NCBI GenBank assembly: GCA_036646055.1
Contig: JAVXMY010000001.1
Location: forward strand, 62,001-126,000
DNA length: 64,000 bases
Direction: 5' to 3'
Source: JAVWMQ01 sp036646055
Lineage (GTDB): Bacteria; Bacillota; Clostridia; Peptostreptococcales; Anaerovoracaceae
Position numbers and translations under genes: made by a program. The notes under the pieces are model-generated. The model worked only from the letters and a program-made list of their open reading frames with translations. It had not been told where the DNA came from and did not search any database. Positions 52,821 through 62,231 of the stretch are shown in pieces; within the stretch, counting starts at the first letter, position 1, and each line of letters opens with the position of its first letter.

Positions 52821-54035
52821 TTATTTTGCTAGAGACGAAATAATAGCATCAGCCAAAGCTTCAAGTTCCATAATTTTGTCAGGTTTACAAGCTGAAGCAA
52901 TAGATAATCTTTCGTTAATGACTGTCATATCCTTTAATTCTTCATCTATAAACTTCTGCATTAAATCTCCAGAGGTACAAGCCCAAGAACCATTTTCAAT
53001 TAAGCCAAAAGTCTTGTTTTGTACATTTAGATTCTTCATATCCTGCAAGAAGTTATGCATAACAGGATATATTCCAAGATTATATGTCACAGATGCAAGC
53101 ACTATATGACTATACTTAAACGCCTCTGAAATAAGCTGGGATACATGAGTATTTGACACATCATAAAGAACTACATCATGAGCGCCTTTTTCACATAACA
53201 TTGTTGCTAAGGCCTGAGCACTAGCTTCTGTATTACCATACATTGACGCATAGGCAATCATTACCCCATTAACTTCCGCTTCGTAAGAACTCCACTTGTT
53301 ATACTTATCTAATAGGTATCCAAAATCATTGCGCCAAACGGGACCATGAAGTGGACAGATAAACTTAATTTTATCAACAATTCCTCCAGCCTTGCCTAAC
53401 AATAGCTGAACATGTGGCCCATATTTACCAACAATATTTGTGTAGTATCTACGAGCATCGTCAAGCCAATCTCTATCAAAGTTAACTTCGTCGTTAAACA
53501 ATTTGCCGTCTAAAGCACCAAATGACCCAAATGCATCTGCAGAGAATAATACTCCGTCTGTAAGGTCAAATGTTACCATAGCTTCAGGCCAATGAACCAT
53601 TGGAGCACCTACAAAAGTCACATCATGTTTACCAAATGACATTGAGTCCCCTTCTTTAACTTCAATTAACTCCTGTTTGTCAATATCGAAACCAAACTGT
53701 CTCATTAGCATAAATGCTTTTTCAGTACTAATTACTTTAACCTTTGGCCATCTAAGCAGAACTTCTTCAATTGAAGCTCCATGGTCAGGTTCCATATGAT
53801 TTATTAATAAATAATCTAAATCCTTACCGTCAAGCAAATGTTCTACGTTTTCAATTAACTGTCTACATGCAGTCCAGTCAACTGTATCAACTAAAACTGT
53901 ACTTTTATCCATTAATAGATAAGCATTATATGAAACGCCTCTTTCAATTGGATGTATATTTTCAAAGAGTGCCAATCTATGATCGTTAGCACCAACCCAA
54001 TACAAATCTTTTGTTACATTTCTAACACAATACAT
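52821..54035 (-). CDS. fprA: A-type flavoprotein / flavodiiron protein FprA (O2 or NO reductase)
   Basis: A 404-residue two-domain protein. The N-terminal metallo-beta-lactamase-like domain carries the diiron ligands H80-x-E82-x-D84 (NHMEPDHG) and later Asp/His (FSADAFGSFG, CPLHGPVWR). The C-terminal flavodoxin domain (about 255-404) binds FMN with IAYASMYGNTEASAQAL. Such proteins reduce O2 to water or NO to N2O with electrons from rubredoxin. It lies 11 nt after an acyl-CoA dehydrogenase-EtfA-rubredoxin fusion, so that rubredoxin domain is a plausible donor. AAGGAGGTATATC precedes the ATG. Confidence 0.95.
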   Translation of the reverse strand: MYCVRNVTKDLYWVGANDHRLALFENIHPIERGVSYNAYLLMDKSTVLVDTVDWTACRQLIENVEHLLDGKDLDYLLINHMEPDHGASIEEVLLRWPKVKVISTEKAFMLMRQFGFDIDKQELIEVKEGDSMSFGKHDVTFVGAPMVHWPEAMVTFDLTDGVLFSADAFGSFGALDGKLFNDEVNFDRDWLDDARRYYTNIVGKYGPHVQLLLGKAGGIVDKIKFICPLHGPVWRNDFGYLLDKYNKWSSYEAEVNGVMIAYASMYGNTEASAQALATMLCEKGAHDVVLYDVSNTHVSQLISEAFKYSHIVLASVTYNLGIYPVMHNFLQDMKNLNVQNKTFGLIENGSWACTSGDLMQKFIDEELKDMTVINERLSIASACKPDKIMELEALADAIISSLAK

Positions 54036-54046
54036 GATATACCTCC

Positions 54047-55960
54047 TTATTTAGATTTAATAAACTGTGTCTTATCTTCTGCACATTCAGGACAAACCCA
54101 ATCTTCTGGCAGACTATCAAATAGTGTTCCAGGATGGGTTTCTGAATCTGGATCTCCTAGCTCTGGAACGTATTCGTATCCACAGCCACCACATACATAC
54201 TTAGGACCAATTGGTACTGGTTTAGGTGGAAGAGGTCTTTTGATTTTAACCATTGGTGGAGCTTCCCCCTTTTCCTCTAAGCCTAATTCTTTAATTAATA
54301 GAGGAACTATTTCCATTAAATCTCCAACAATACCGTAATCACAGTTTTTAAATATAGGTGCATTGCCATTCTTGTTAATAGCAACAATTGTAGAAGCATC
54401 TTTAATTCCCTTTAAGTGCTGAGTTGCACCAGAAATACCACATGCTATATATAAGTTTCCAATAAATTTCTGTCCTGACATTCCAACGTATCTATTTAGT
54501 GGAAGGTATTTAAGAGTTTCAGCAACTGGTCTAGATGAGCCAAGTGCAGCACCAGCTGCTTTAGCTAAGTCTCTCATCATATCCATGTTCTTTTTATCTC
54601 CAATACCTTTACCTACTGAAACTACACGTTCAGCGCCAGTAATTGGTGTATCAATATCAATTCCAACTGAGAAGTCATAACCATTTTTTTTCAAAGCTTC
54701 AACTAAATCCTTAATTTTTTCAGCTGAATTTCCTTCAGTAAAAATATGGCGTTTTCTAATTCCTGTAATTGGAGCAGGTTTCTTCCCTTTAGAAGATGAA
54801 TCTGATGCACTCTTAGGTGGTTTACCCAAAATATGTGAAGCGATAACTACTCTCTGAATTTCATTAGTTCCTTCATAAATTGTTGTAATCTTAGCGTCTC
54901 TATACATACGCTCAACATCCATTCCCTTTAAGTATCCTGTTCCGCCAAAAATCTGAAGGGCATCATTTGTAACTTCAAGAGCAATATCTGATGCATACTG
55001 TTTAGCCATAGCAGATTGAAGTCCATAAGGTTCATGATGTTCCTTAAGATCAGCTGCAGAGTAAATTAATAAACGTGCAGTAGTTAATTTAGTTGCCATA
55101 TCCGCAATCTTAAAAGACAATGCCTGGTTAAACCCAATAGGTTTGCCAAACTGAACTCTTTCCTTTGCATAAGTAACTGCCTCATCAAAAGCACCCTGAG
55201 CAATACCAAGAGCCTGTGATGCAATACCTATTCTACCTCCATCAAGTGTAGCCATAGCAATCTTAAATCCGTCGCCTTCTTCGCCTAATAAGTTTTCCTT
55301 CGGAACCTTAACATTATTAAATATAAGTTCAGCAGTAGAAGATGATCTAATACCCATCTTGTCATAGTGATCGCCAAACTCAAATCCATCCCAGCCTTTT
55401 TCAACTATAAATGCTGAAATGCCTCTAGTACCAATATCCGGTGTAGTAACAGCAAAAACAACATAAGTGCTTGCCTTAGGTGCATTAGTAATAAAAATCT
55501 TGCCCCCATTTAATATATAATGATCGCCCTTCAAAATAGCTGTAGTCTCTGTACCGCCAGCATCAGATCCTGCATTAACCTCAGTTAATCCAAAAGCCCC
55601 AATTGCTTCGCCTTTAGCTAGAGGAACAACATATTTTTGTTTCTGTTCTTCATTCCCAAATGCAAAAATTGGCCAAGTTCCAAGAGACACATGTGCCGAC
55701 AAAATAACCCCAGATCCACCATCAACTCTTGATAATTCTTCAACAGCAATAGCGTAACTAATTGCATCTAATCCAGCACCTCCGTATTCCTTAGGGAAAG
55801 GTATTCCCATTAATCCAAGTTGTCCTAACTTGGCAATAGCTTCGTCGGGAAACTCATTGTTCTGGTCCATTGTAAACGCCAATGGTTTGATTTCATCAAT
55901 GGCAAACTTACGGACTTGACTACGCAGTTTCTCGTGAGCTTCTGTTGTTTTGAATAACAT
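54047..55960 (-). CDS. Acyl-CoA dehydrogenase fused to an ETF alpha C-terminal domain and rubredoxin
   Basis: A 637-residue three-part flavoprotein. Residues 1-380 form a complete acyl-CoA dehydrogenase: FGLTEVNAGSDAGG, QIFGGTGYLKGMDVERMYRD, and the catalytic base E363 in IYEGTNEIQR. Residues about 440-560 match the FAD-binding domain II of EtfA (VSVGKGIGDKKN, LGSSRPVAETL, QHLKGIKDASTIVAINKN, DYGIVGDL). The EtfA domain I is absent and no etfB is adjacent. Residues about 588-637 are rubredoxin with ligands C590, C593, C623 and C626. The start at ATG 55960 has CAGGAGGTTATTATT. It is in an operon with fprA. Confidence 0.93.
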   Translation of the reverse strand: MLFKTTEAHEKLRSQVRKFAIDEIKPLAFTMDQNNEFPDEAIAKLGQLGLMGIPFPKEYGGAGLDAISYAIAVEELSRVDGGSGVILSAHVSLGTWPIFAFGNEEQKQKYVVPLAKGEAIGAFGLTEVNAGSDAGGTETTAILKGDHYILNGGKIFITNAPKASTYVVFAVTTPDIGTRGISAFIVEKGWDGFEFGDHYDKMGIRSSSTAELIFNNVKVPKENLLGEEGDGFKIAMATLDGGRIGIASQALGIAQGAFDEAVTYAKERVQFGKPIGFNQALSFKIADMATKLTTARLLIYSAADLKEHHEPYGLQSAMAKQYASDIALEVTNDALQIFGGTGYLKGMDVERMYRDAKITTIYEGTNEIQRVVIASHILGKPPKSASDSSSKGKKPAPITGIRKRHIFTEGNSAEKIKDLVEALKKNGYDFSVGIDIDTPITGAERVVSVGKGIGDKKNMDMMRDLAKAAGAALGSSRPVAETLKYLPLNRYVGMSGQKFIGNLYIACGISGATQHLKGIKDASTIVAINKNGNAPIFKNCDYGIVGDLMEIVPLLIKELGLEEKGEAPPMVKIKRPLPPKPVPIGPKYVCGGCGYEYVPELGDPDSETHPGTLFDSLPEDWVCPECAEDKTQFIKSK

Positions 55961-56157
55961 AATAATAACCTCCTGTATTTCATAATTACACACCACTATC
56001 TCTTTAACAGCCCTCTGCCACCAAAGCCCATCATAGTGTTATATGGAAGTTACCCCTTACTAACCATTTCAAACTTAAATTCACAGAAAATTTCGCCAGA
56101 TTTTTCTCAGTTAATCCATTAATGTGTAATGGGTTCTTTAAGGCCTCAAATACAATC

Positions 56158-56622
56158 TCACTTCTTATCAAATACCACTATGTATACCTCCATATCGTTT
56201 GTAAGTAAAAAGTCGCTTATGGTAGACATAGCAACTTTTAGGGCCTGGTCTTTTGGATACCCGTAAGCGCCTGCAGATATTAAAGGGAAGGCTACTGTTT
56301 TTAGGTTATTCTCTTTGGCTAGGTTTAGACTATTACGATAGCAAGCCTTAAGTAAGGCTTCCTCTTGGCCTCCACATGTGCCGTAAATTGGTCCCACTGT
56401 GTGGATTACGTAATTAGCTGGAAGATTATAGCCTTTTGTAATTTTAGCCTGACCTGTGTCTGTACCACCTAGAGTTTTACATTCTTCTAATAGTTTTGTC
56501 CCTGCTGCTTTATGTATTGCTCCATCAACTCCGCCACCGCCTAGTAGGGTTTTGTTTGCGGCGTTTACTATTGCATCAACTTTCATATTGGTTATATCGT
56601 TTCTAACAATTTTTAATGGCAT
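56158..56622 (-). CDS. Macrodomain protein (O-acetyl-ADP-ribose deacetylase-like)
   Basis: A 154-residue macrodomain. The start at ATG 56622 has GAGGAGTAAGATC upstream. The ADP-ribose-binding signatures are VDAIVNAANKTLLGGGGVDGAIH and the second loop PLISAGAYGYPKDQAL. The NAANxxLxGGGGVDGAIH form is typical of the MacroD/YmdB class that removes O-acetyl from ADP-ribose or ADP-ribose from proteins. Isolated gene; the target is unknown. Confidence 0.92.
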   Translation of the reverse strand: MPLKIVRNDITNMKVDAIVNAANKTLLGGGGVDGAIHKAAGTKLLEECKTLGGTDTGQAKITKGYNLPANYVIHTVGPIYGTCGGQEEALLKACYRNSLNLAKENNLKTVAFPLISAGAYGYPKDQALKVAMSTISDFLLTNDMEVYIVVFDKK

Positions 56623-56691
56623 GATCTTACTCCTCATATTTTTACTTAACTGTTATTCTAATTATAACATATTGGAGAAAAATTAAATCCA

Positions 56692-56725
56692 CAAAAAAAA
56701 ACGACCACACAAACTGTGTAATCGT
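56692..56725 (-). terminator. Terminator of the YbjQ-family gene
   Basis: ACGA-ACACA and TGTGT-TCGT form an interrupted stem (56701-56725), followed on the minus strand by nine T residues (56700-56692). Confidence 0.75.
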
Positions 56726-56737
56726 TAATTAATGATT

Positions 56738-57058
56738 TTACTCTACTATTACTGCTGTTCCAGAGGCTGTTACCATTAACATTCCATTATCTGCTCCTAG
56801 AACTTCATAATCCATGTCTACTCCAACAACAGCATTGCAACCTAATGCGCTAGCTCTTTGATGCAACTCTTCAAGTGCCTGGTTTCTTGCGTTTGTCATT
56901 TCTTCTTCATATCCCTGTGATCTTCCACCAAAGATATTTCTAAGACCAGCGCCAATATCTTTAAACATATTCACACCAGTAATTACTTCACCAAATACAA
57001 TTCCTCTGTATTCTCTAATTGTTTTTCCATCAATTGCGTTTGTTGTTGTTACGATCAT
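56738..57058 (-). CDS. YbjQ/UPF0145 family protein
   Basis: A 106-residue protein. The start at ATG 57058 has TTAGGAGGTAATATT. It shows the family pattern: TTTNAIDGKTIREYRGIVFGEVITG, then NIFGGRSQGYEEEM and ALGCNAVVGVDMDYE. Members are small putative heavy-metal-binding or scaffold proteins of unknown role forming a pentameric beta-alpha fold. Monocistronic. Confidence 0.88.
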   Translation of the reverse strand: MIVTTTNAIDGKTIREYRGIVFGEVITGVNMFKDIGAGLRNIFGGRSQGYEEEMTNARNQALEELHQRASALGCNAVVGVDMDYEVLGADNGMLMVTASGTAVIVE

Positions 57059-57164
57059 AATATTACCTCCTAACACTTTAACTATACTTATTATAAGTGT
57101 ATTCCTTTTCTCAAAAAAAATCAATCTAAATTACCCTTTTAGTTCCTCTTATTGTCTACTAAAA

Positions 57165-57237
57165 AAACTGGAAATTTTAACATTTCCAGTTTCTTTAGTT
57201 CTCCCCTAGCTTTATTCATGAGTAGTGAATAAAGCTA
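57165..57237 (-). terminator. Tandem hairpins ending the surface-fibre operon
   Basis: Hairpin 1 after the stop codon: TAGCTTTATTCA (57207-57218) and its perfect complement at 57226-57237. Hairpin 2: AAACTGGAAAT (57165-57175) and ATTTCCAGTTT (57182-57192), followed on the minus strand by TTTTAGTAG, the likely true terminator. Confidence 0.8.
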
Positions 57238-57240
57238 AGA

Positions 57241-60168
57241 CTATTTGAAAGTTTGAGATGACATATTATCATTGTGGAAGAAGTTCTGATTAGTAAAACC
57301 ACTGCTTATAACCACAGTTAAATTTTCTTCGTCTCCCACCTTAACTTTTGTTCCATTTAAGTAATATTTGCTTACATCTTGGCCTTTGTCGTTTAGCACT
57401 ACAATTTTATTGTATTTATATTCCTTTGGTTCAACTTCTTTAAAATCAACTACAGTATTGCTAGCAATTCTCATTGTTTTTGAAGTTTCATTGTGCTTTA
57501 GATCTAAACTAGTTTCAAAGTTATCACTATTAAGATTTATTATGAAACTATCTCCCTTTAAGTTACTGTTATAATTATTAACAATTTTCTTAATTTTAAT
57601 GGAAGATGCACGATTTATAGCATGTATTACAAATTCAATATCATCAGTCTTACCACTGTGATTATCGCCTATATAGTTAAAATCTTCAAATTCTGGATTA
57701 ATGTATTTCAAACGCTTAAAATCAATTTTATCTGTGATATCTTCACCTGATTTTGATATTACACCTACATTAATTTTTGTTGAACTTTCAACCATTGGCT
57801 GTATTGTCTTTACTTCTTCATTAGATTTTTCAACAAAATACTTGTAATCAAAGACTGGTTTCACCTTATTTTCAATAACTTTTGACCAAGTAATGTCTTT
57901 TTGAGAATCCTCTAATGCTACCTTAGTCTTAGTAAAAACAGTATCATCTATGTATGATATAGTTGGTTTAGAAACCAACACTTTGAAAGTTCCTTCTCCC
58001 ATTGGTACCTTATTTATTTCAGCATGGCCAGCTTTAAGAAGTTCCATAGTTCCTCCATTTAAGCTTCTGCTAACAGATGTAATAGTAATATCTGTGTTAT
58101 ATTCAGGATATTCTTTCATCTTATCAGATGTAGTTTCAAATCCATACTGATATTTGTAATCAAGTTTTGGAGCTTGATAAGTTGGTTTTTTTGCTTTTAA
58201 ATTATCTTTAGAAATCCAATTTACTGAAGCAATACCTTCATTAAGATCAATGTTTTCAGTTAGGTATGTCCACGCATTTTTTGCTGTTATTACTGGAGTA
58301 AATACATTTATTCCATATTCAGCCTTGTATTTTGATGTTACAGAACCATATGTTCCGCTGTTAATCGGATTAACCTTAAGCTGAATTTTATAAGTTGAAT
58401 TTTCAGTAATACTTTCATTCATTGGTGTAGAATAATACCCAAATTTATTACCGGCTTTTACAATATACTTACCTACTGGTTTATTCTTATCATTAAAGAT
58501 TGTATACTCTAAATCAACATACTTATTGTTAATACCATTTGTTTTATAGGTTTTATCTGCAATTTTATATGGTAATCCATCTTGATCATTATCAAAGAAT
58601 GATAAAATATTTCCTTCGTTGACAGAGTCACCAACATAAATGCTCTTCTCTCCTGATACTCCTCCAATTGACTTATCAATTGACAAGTCAACATTAGGTT
58701 TAGTAAATGGAATTAATTCAACTACCTGTCCTGATTCATTTTTGGTTTCAATTCCAGAACCATCATCATTGGTTAAAACCTTATTACCGCCAATAAAATC
58801 AGCTTTCCTATTAATTGTAAATTTAATTACAACTTTCTTTTTGTCTATATCATTCTGATCATTAACATCTGCTGAATCAAGAGTAATGTTGTCTAACCTT
58901 ACTTTTCTTGTTTTTGAATCAACTGTAAGTTGTTTAGATACATCCTTACCACCTAAAGTTGCTTTAATTGATCCCAACGACGGCACTGTAAACTGCGGCT
59001 GTACCACATCAACTACTGATGTTTTAAGAGATTCCCCTTCAATGCCTTCTGCAATATCTTGGAAAGCTTTTTCTAAAGCATCACTATCATCGGCTGTCAA
59101 ATACTTATCTGAAGCAATTGGGGTTCCTAAGTTATTCCCAATATTCTCTCCGTCAACCTTGTAATATCCTCTTTTAAGTTCAACATCCATTTTTAAATTG
59201 TTATGGTTATAGTTACCTGAAACTAAGTTCATAAAACGATTTGCCAATGTAGACTCGTTCCAATACCAAAATGAACTTCCCAAAAATGGATTGTAATAAG
59301 ATCCTCTTTCTGCAATTACCTTTGGATTTGCACCATTAAATATTCCAACAGTATAAACTTTTGCCTTATATTTGTTTTTCATATTATAAGCATATTGTAT
59401 TGTTGAATTGGCAACATCCTGATCGAAGTAGTCACTTGAAGTAGGGACACCATCAGTAAACATAATTACCATTCTATTTCTTTTTTCATCTTTTTTAATA
59501 GGATTATCTGCAAACATATCTTCAGCTTCTTCCATGCCTAAATCTGTTCTTGTTGCTCCACCAGGTGAAAGTTCATCAATTTCATCCTTAATATCCGAAT
59601 CATTGGCACTAGTTAAATCAATTTTAGTACTTCCATCTCCATCAAATCCTACGATTCCAATTCTATGATCAACATCATTATCCTTTGCATCTTTAGCTAC
59701 ACTATCAACAAATCCATTCGCTGCTTCCTTTAGCGCATCCATTCTTGTTGGGGCATAATACCCGGAGCCAAATTTATCCCACATACTACCTGATTCATCT
59801 AATACTAAAATAATATCACTTGGTACTGAGGTTACTGTCAATCTTCCTTTGGCATAAGCTTCAAGAGTTATTTCTACCTGATCATTATTTATCTTTTTGG
59901 CTGTTTTATTTAAAACCAAATTTTCCTTATCAGATTTAAAATTTATAGGTTCGTTATATGGAGCAGAATATACACTGCTTCTATACACCTTTTTCGATGG
60001 TTTATTAGCCTGCTTATTATCTTTACTTTTTGTTTCAGCAACAGTTTGCTTACTATTATCTAAGTTTTCGTCAATCTTTGTAGGACCTTCTGCAAATCCA
60101 TAGTTTACTGGAGTAAATACTAGACAGAAGACCATCATTAAAACTATTATATTTTTAAACTTTTTCAT
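57241..60168 (-). CDS. Large secreted VWA-domain surface protein (putative adhesin)
   Basis: A 975-residue exported protein. A signal peptide (about 1-26) and a Lys/Ser-rich linker precede a von Willebrand A domain (about 115-375) with MIDAS residues D124-x-S126-x-S128 (LVLDESGSM) and the Asp in MFTDGVPTS. The long C-terminal part (about 390-975) appears to be several beta-sandwich modules; the end (IKKIVNNYNSNLKGDSFIIN, SGFTNQNFFHND) resembles Cna-B-like pilin domains. No LPxTG or membrane anchor is present, so it must be held by other proteins. It is the last gene of the TasA/SipW-type operon, 17 nt after the anchored subunit. Confidence 0.85.
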   Translation of the reverse strand: MKKFKNIIVLMMVFCLVFTPVNYGFAEGPTKIDENLDNSKQTVAETKSKDNKQANKPSKKVYRSSVYSAPYNEPINFKSDKENLVLNKTAKKINNDQVEITLEAYAKGRLTVTSVPSDIILVLDESGSMWDKFGSGYYAPTRMDALKEAANGFVDSVAKDAKDNDVDHRIGIVGFDGDGSTKIDLTSANDSDIKDEIDELSPGGATRTDLGMEEAEDMFADNPIKKDEKRNRMVIMFTDGVPTSSDYFDQDVANSTIQYAYNMKNKYKAKVYTVGIFNGANPKVIAERGSYYNPFLGSSFWYWNESTLANRFMNLVSGNYNHNNLKMDVELKRGYYKVDGENIGNNLGTPIASDKYLTADDSDALEKAFQDIAEGIEGESLKTSVVDVVQPQFTVPSLGSIKATLGGKDVSKQLTVDSKTRKVRLDNITLDSADVNDQNDIDKKKVVIKFTINRKADFIGGNKVLTNDDGSGIETKNESGQVVELIPFTKPNVDLSIDKSIGGVSGEKSIYVGDSVNEGNILSFFDNDQDGLPYKIADKTYKTNGINNKYVDLEYTIFNDKNKPVGKYIVKAGNKFGYYSTPMNESITENSTYKIQLKVNPINSGTYGSVTSKYKAEYGINVFTPVITAKNAWTYLTENIDLNEGIASVNWISKDNLKAKKPTYQAPKLDYKYQYGFETTSDKMKEYPEYNTDITITSVSRSLNGGTMELLKAGHAEINKVPMGEGTFKVLVSKPTISYIDDTVFTKTKVALEDSQKDITWSKVIENKVKPVFDYKYFVEKSNEEVKTIQPMVESSTKINVGVISKSGEDITDKIDFKRLKYINPEFEDFNYIGDNHSGKTDDIEFVIHAINRASSIKIKKIVNNYNSNLKGDSFIINLNSDNFETSLDLKHNETSKTMRIASNTVVDFKEVEPKEYKYNKIVVLNDKGQDVSKYYLNGTKVKVGDEENLTVVISSGFTNQNFFHNDNMSSQTFK

Positions 60169-60185
60169 CTCTTCACCTTCGCTTA

Positions 60186-61715
60186 CTATTTACTCTTTTT
60201 TTTCTTAAGAAAACCTATTCCCAACATAGCCAATGCTATAGCCATCAATCCTGCATAAAGACCTATAGGAGTTTCATCTCCTGTCTGAGGTGTCTCTATT
60301 TTATCAACTGGATTTTTGTTTGGCTTGTCAGGCTTGCTAGTGTCACCGTCAGCTCCACCTTCATCATCTGGATTATCTGGTTTGTCTGGCTTATCTGGCT
60401 TGTCTTCTCCACCATCTGGTTTACCTTCGTCATCTGGATCATCTGGATTAACCGGAGGATAATATGGATCCTCAAGCTGCTCGCCATAAAATTCCCAATC
60501 AACCTTAGTTAACTTGTTCTTAAATGAATTATCTATTCCCAAGTCAGCAAGTAGGTTAACATTTGTTTTCAATTCACCATTGGCAGGTATTGTTCCTAGC
60601 AATATGGCATTTGTAAGTTCAACATCATTGTACTTATCCCCCATTGCTGTGCCTGAATAAATTTGTTTATCTCCAACTTTAACAGACATTTTTAATGATT
60701 TAAGTAGCTGCTGTAACTGTTCTTCTTGTTGAATATTCTTTACTTTCATATAGATATTCATTTTTTTATTTGTTTCATTTTTAATTAAGGCAATATCATC
60801 ATAGCTTCCGCCTGGAATAATATTATTAAACACCATAAACTTGTTAGCTTCACTTTGCTCAGGATTATTCCAAATCATCCCGCCTTCTGGTGTTCCTTTA
60901 ATTGCCAATGTTTTTATAGTAGGTTCTACATTACTTGATTTAGTAATTAGAGAATTTAAGTACTTAGTAATTTCATTTTCTCCATAATGTGTTGTTGCCA
61001 AATCATTTGTAGCTTGAACAGTATTTCCATTTAAAATCATATCGTATTTAGCCGCTTCATATACATTTGCCGGATTCTTTGTTTCAACTGTTTCCCATAC
61101 TTTTTTTTCTTTATTATAAGTTGTTTTCTTACTGATAACTTCCTGCTGTACGTTATCATTTAACTTAACACTTTTTGTTAATAGAGGTGTTGAAGCCTTC
61201 GCTTCCACTACACCCATATAATAAAAATCTATTATTATTTTACCATCTTGCGTATTTGTTATATCACTTAATAACCATTTCCCATTTGCATCAGAAATTT
61301 TATTAATAACTGGAATATTCAATTTGTCTTCAATTCTGCTGTCGCTTCTAAGGGCCACAACACTTTCGCTCCAGTTTATTTGCGCTACATATTCTTCACC
61401 ATCTAGAACCTTCATGGTCATTGGTAGTGCTTTTTCTTTACCATCAGCATCAGTTTTAGTCCATTGCTGTAAAACAGATACTTTAGTGAATACGGGAACT
61501 GTTCCTTTGTTTGCAACCTTAGATTCTTTATCTACAGATGTTCCTGGTAACCAATTAGATGGTGACACAAATTTTTCTTCAATTATTGTGTTATAGTCAG
61601 CTGTTTTAAGTTCATTGTTAACTGTTAAACTACCTGACCATAATGCATAAGTTCCGCCAATAGCCAAGACCGCTACTAACAGCACTATGCTAATTATTTC
61701 TCTTTTCGCTTTCAT
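60186..61715 (-). CDS. TasA/camelysin-like surface protein with C-terminal sorting signal
   Basis: A 509-residue protein. The N-terminus is a SipW-type signal sequence (VLLVAVLAIGGTYALWSGSLTVNNEL), followed by the motif EEKFVSPSNWLPGTSVDKESKVANKG shared with two paralogues upstream. The body is beta-rich. A Pro/Asp/Lys-rich wall-spanning linker (about 415-470) leads to TPQTGD (from T475), a hydrophobic helix and KKKKSK, a sortase substrate signal with T in place of the usual L. It is probably the wall-anchoring base of a TasA-like fibre. It starts one base after sipW. Confidence 0.88.
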   Translation of the reverse strand: MKAKREIISIVLLVAVLAIGGTYALWSGSLTVNNELKTADYNTIIEEKFVSPSNWLPGTSVDKESKVANKGTVPVFTKVSVLQQWTKTDADGKEKALPMTMKVLDGEEYVAQINWSESVVALRSDSRIEDKLNIPVINKISDANGKWLLSDITNTQDGKIIIDFYYMGVVEAKASTPLLTKSVKLNDNVQQEVISKKTTYNKEKKVWETVETKNPANVYEAAKYDMILNGNTVQATNDLATTHYGENEITKYLNSLITKSSNVEPTIKTLAIKGTPEGGMIWNNPEQSEANKFMVFNNIIPGGSYDDIALIKNETNKKMNIYMKVKNIQQEEQLQQLLKSLKMSVKVGDKQIYSGTAMGDKYNDVELTNAILLGTIPANGELKTNVNLLADLGIDNSFKNKLTKVDWEFYGEQLEDPYYPPVNPDDPDDEGKPDGGEDKPDKPDKPDNPDDEGGADGDTSKPDKPNKNPVDKIETPQTGDETPIGLYAGLMAIALAMLGIGFLKKKKSK

Positions 61716-61716
61716 G

Positions 61717-62214
61717 TCACGACTCCTCGTTTTTTTTAGAATTTCCCATTAAGGTATTTAACGCAAAACTGATAATTAAAATCCCTGCTAATATTATTAT
61801 TACAGGAATTCTTTTGGTAAATGTAACTAAATATCCTGCATATGGTATTGCAAACTTAGTTGCCTTACCAATTATATTTTCTTCTTTAACTTGATTAATA
61901 TCTTCTGTTTTATTTGCGTCCCCTTTAGTAACAACTGTTCTTGATAAATCATTTTTGACTACTATTCTATGAGTTATCATTGTTGAATTTCTTTCTGCCT
62001 TAAAGGTAATCGGATCTCCAACAGACAGTTTTTCAAAACTTGTACTTCTGTGATAAATTATGCTCCCAACTGGATAAGTTGGTTCCATACTTCCACTTAA
62101 TACAACCACAGGTTTAAACCCTGCTATTATCGGCACAGCCATAATAATGAAAACTATTATAAGTGCCAATACGATATTCGAAAGAATATCAAATATTCTT
62201 TTCACTATGTTCAT
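61717..62214 (-). CDS. sipW: SipW-type (ER-type) signal peptidase I
   Basis: A 165-residue membrane peptidase with two membrane helices (about 10-32 and 130-155). The catalytic Ser is S42 in LSGSMEPTYPVGS. The second active-site residue is H82 in MITHRI, where normal bacterial enzymes have Lys, marking the ER/archaeal type. The third motif is VTKGDANKTED (D99). In Bacillus, SipW specifically processes TasA and TapA. It sits between two TasA-like genes and a third, so it is their dedicated peptidase by inference. Confidence 0.93.
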   Translation of the reverse strand: MNIVKRIFDILSNIVLALIIVFIIMAVPIIAGFKPVVVLSGSMEPTYPVGSIIYHRSTSFEKLSVGDPITFKAERNSTMITHRIVVKNDLSRTVVTKGDANKTEDINQVKEENIIGKATKFAIPYAGYLVTFTKRIPVIIILAGILIISFALNTLMGNSKKNEES

Positions 62215-62231
62215 CTCAACCTCTTCAAACT

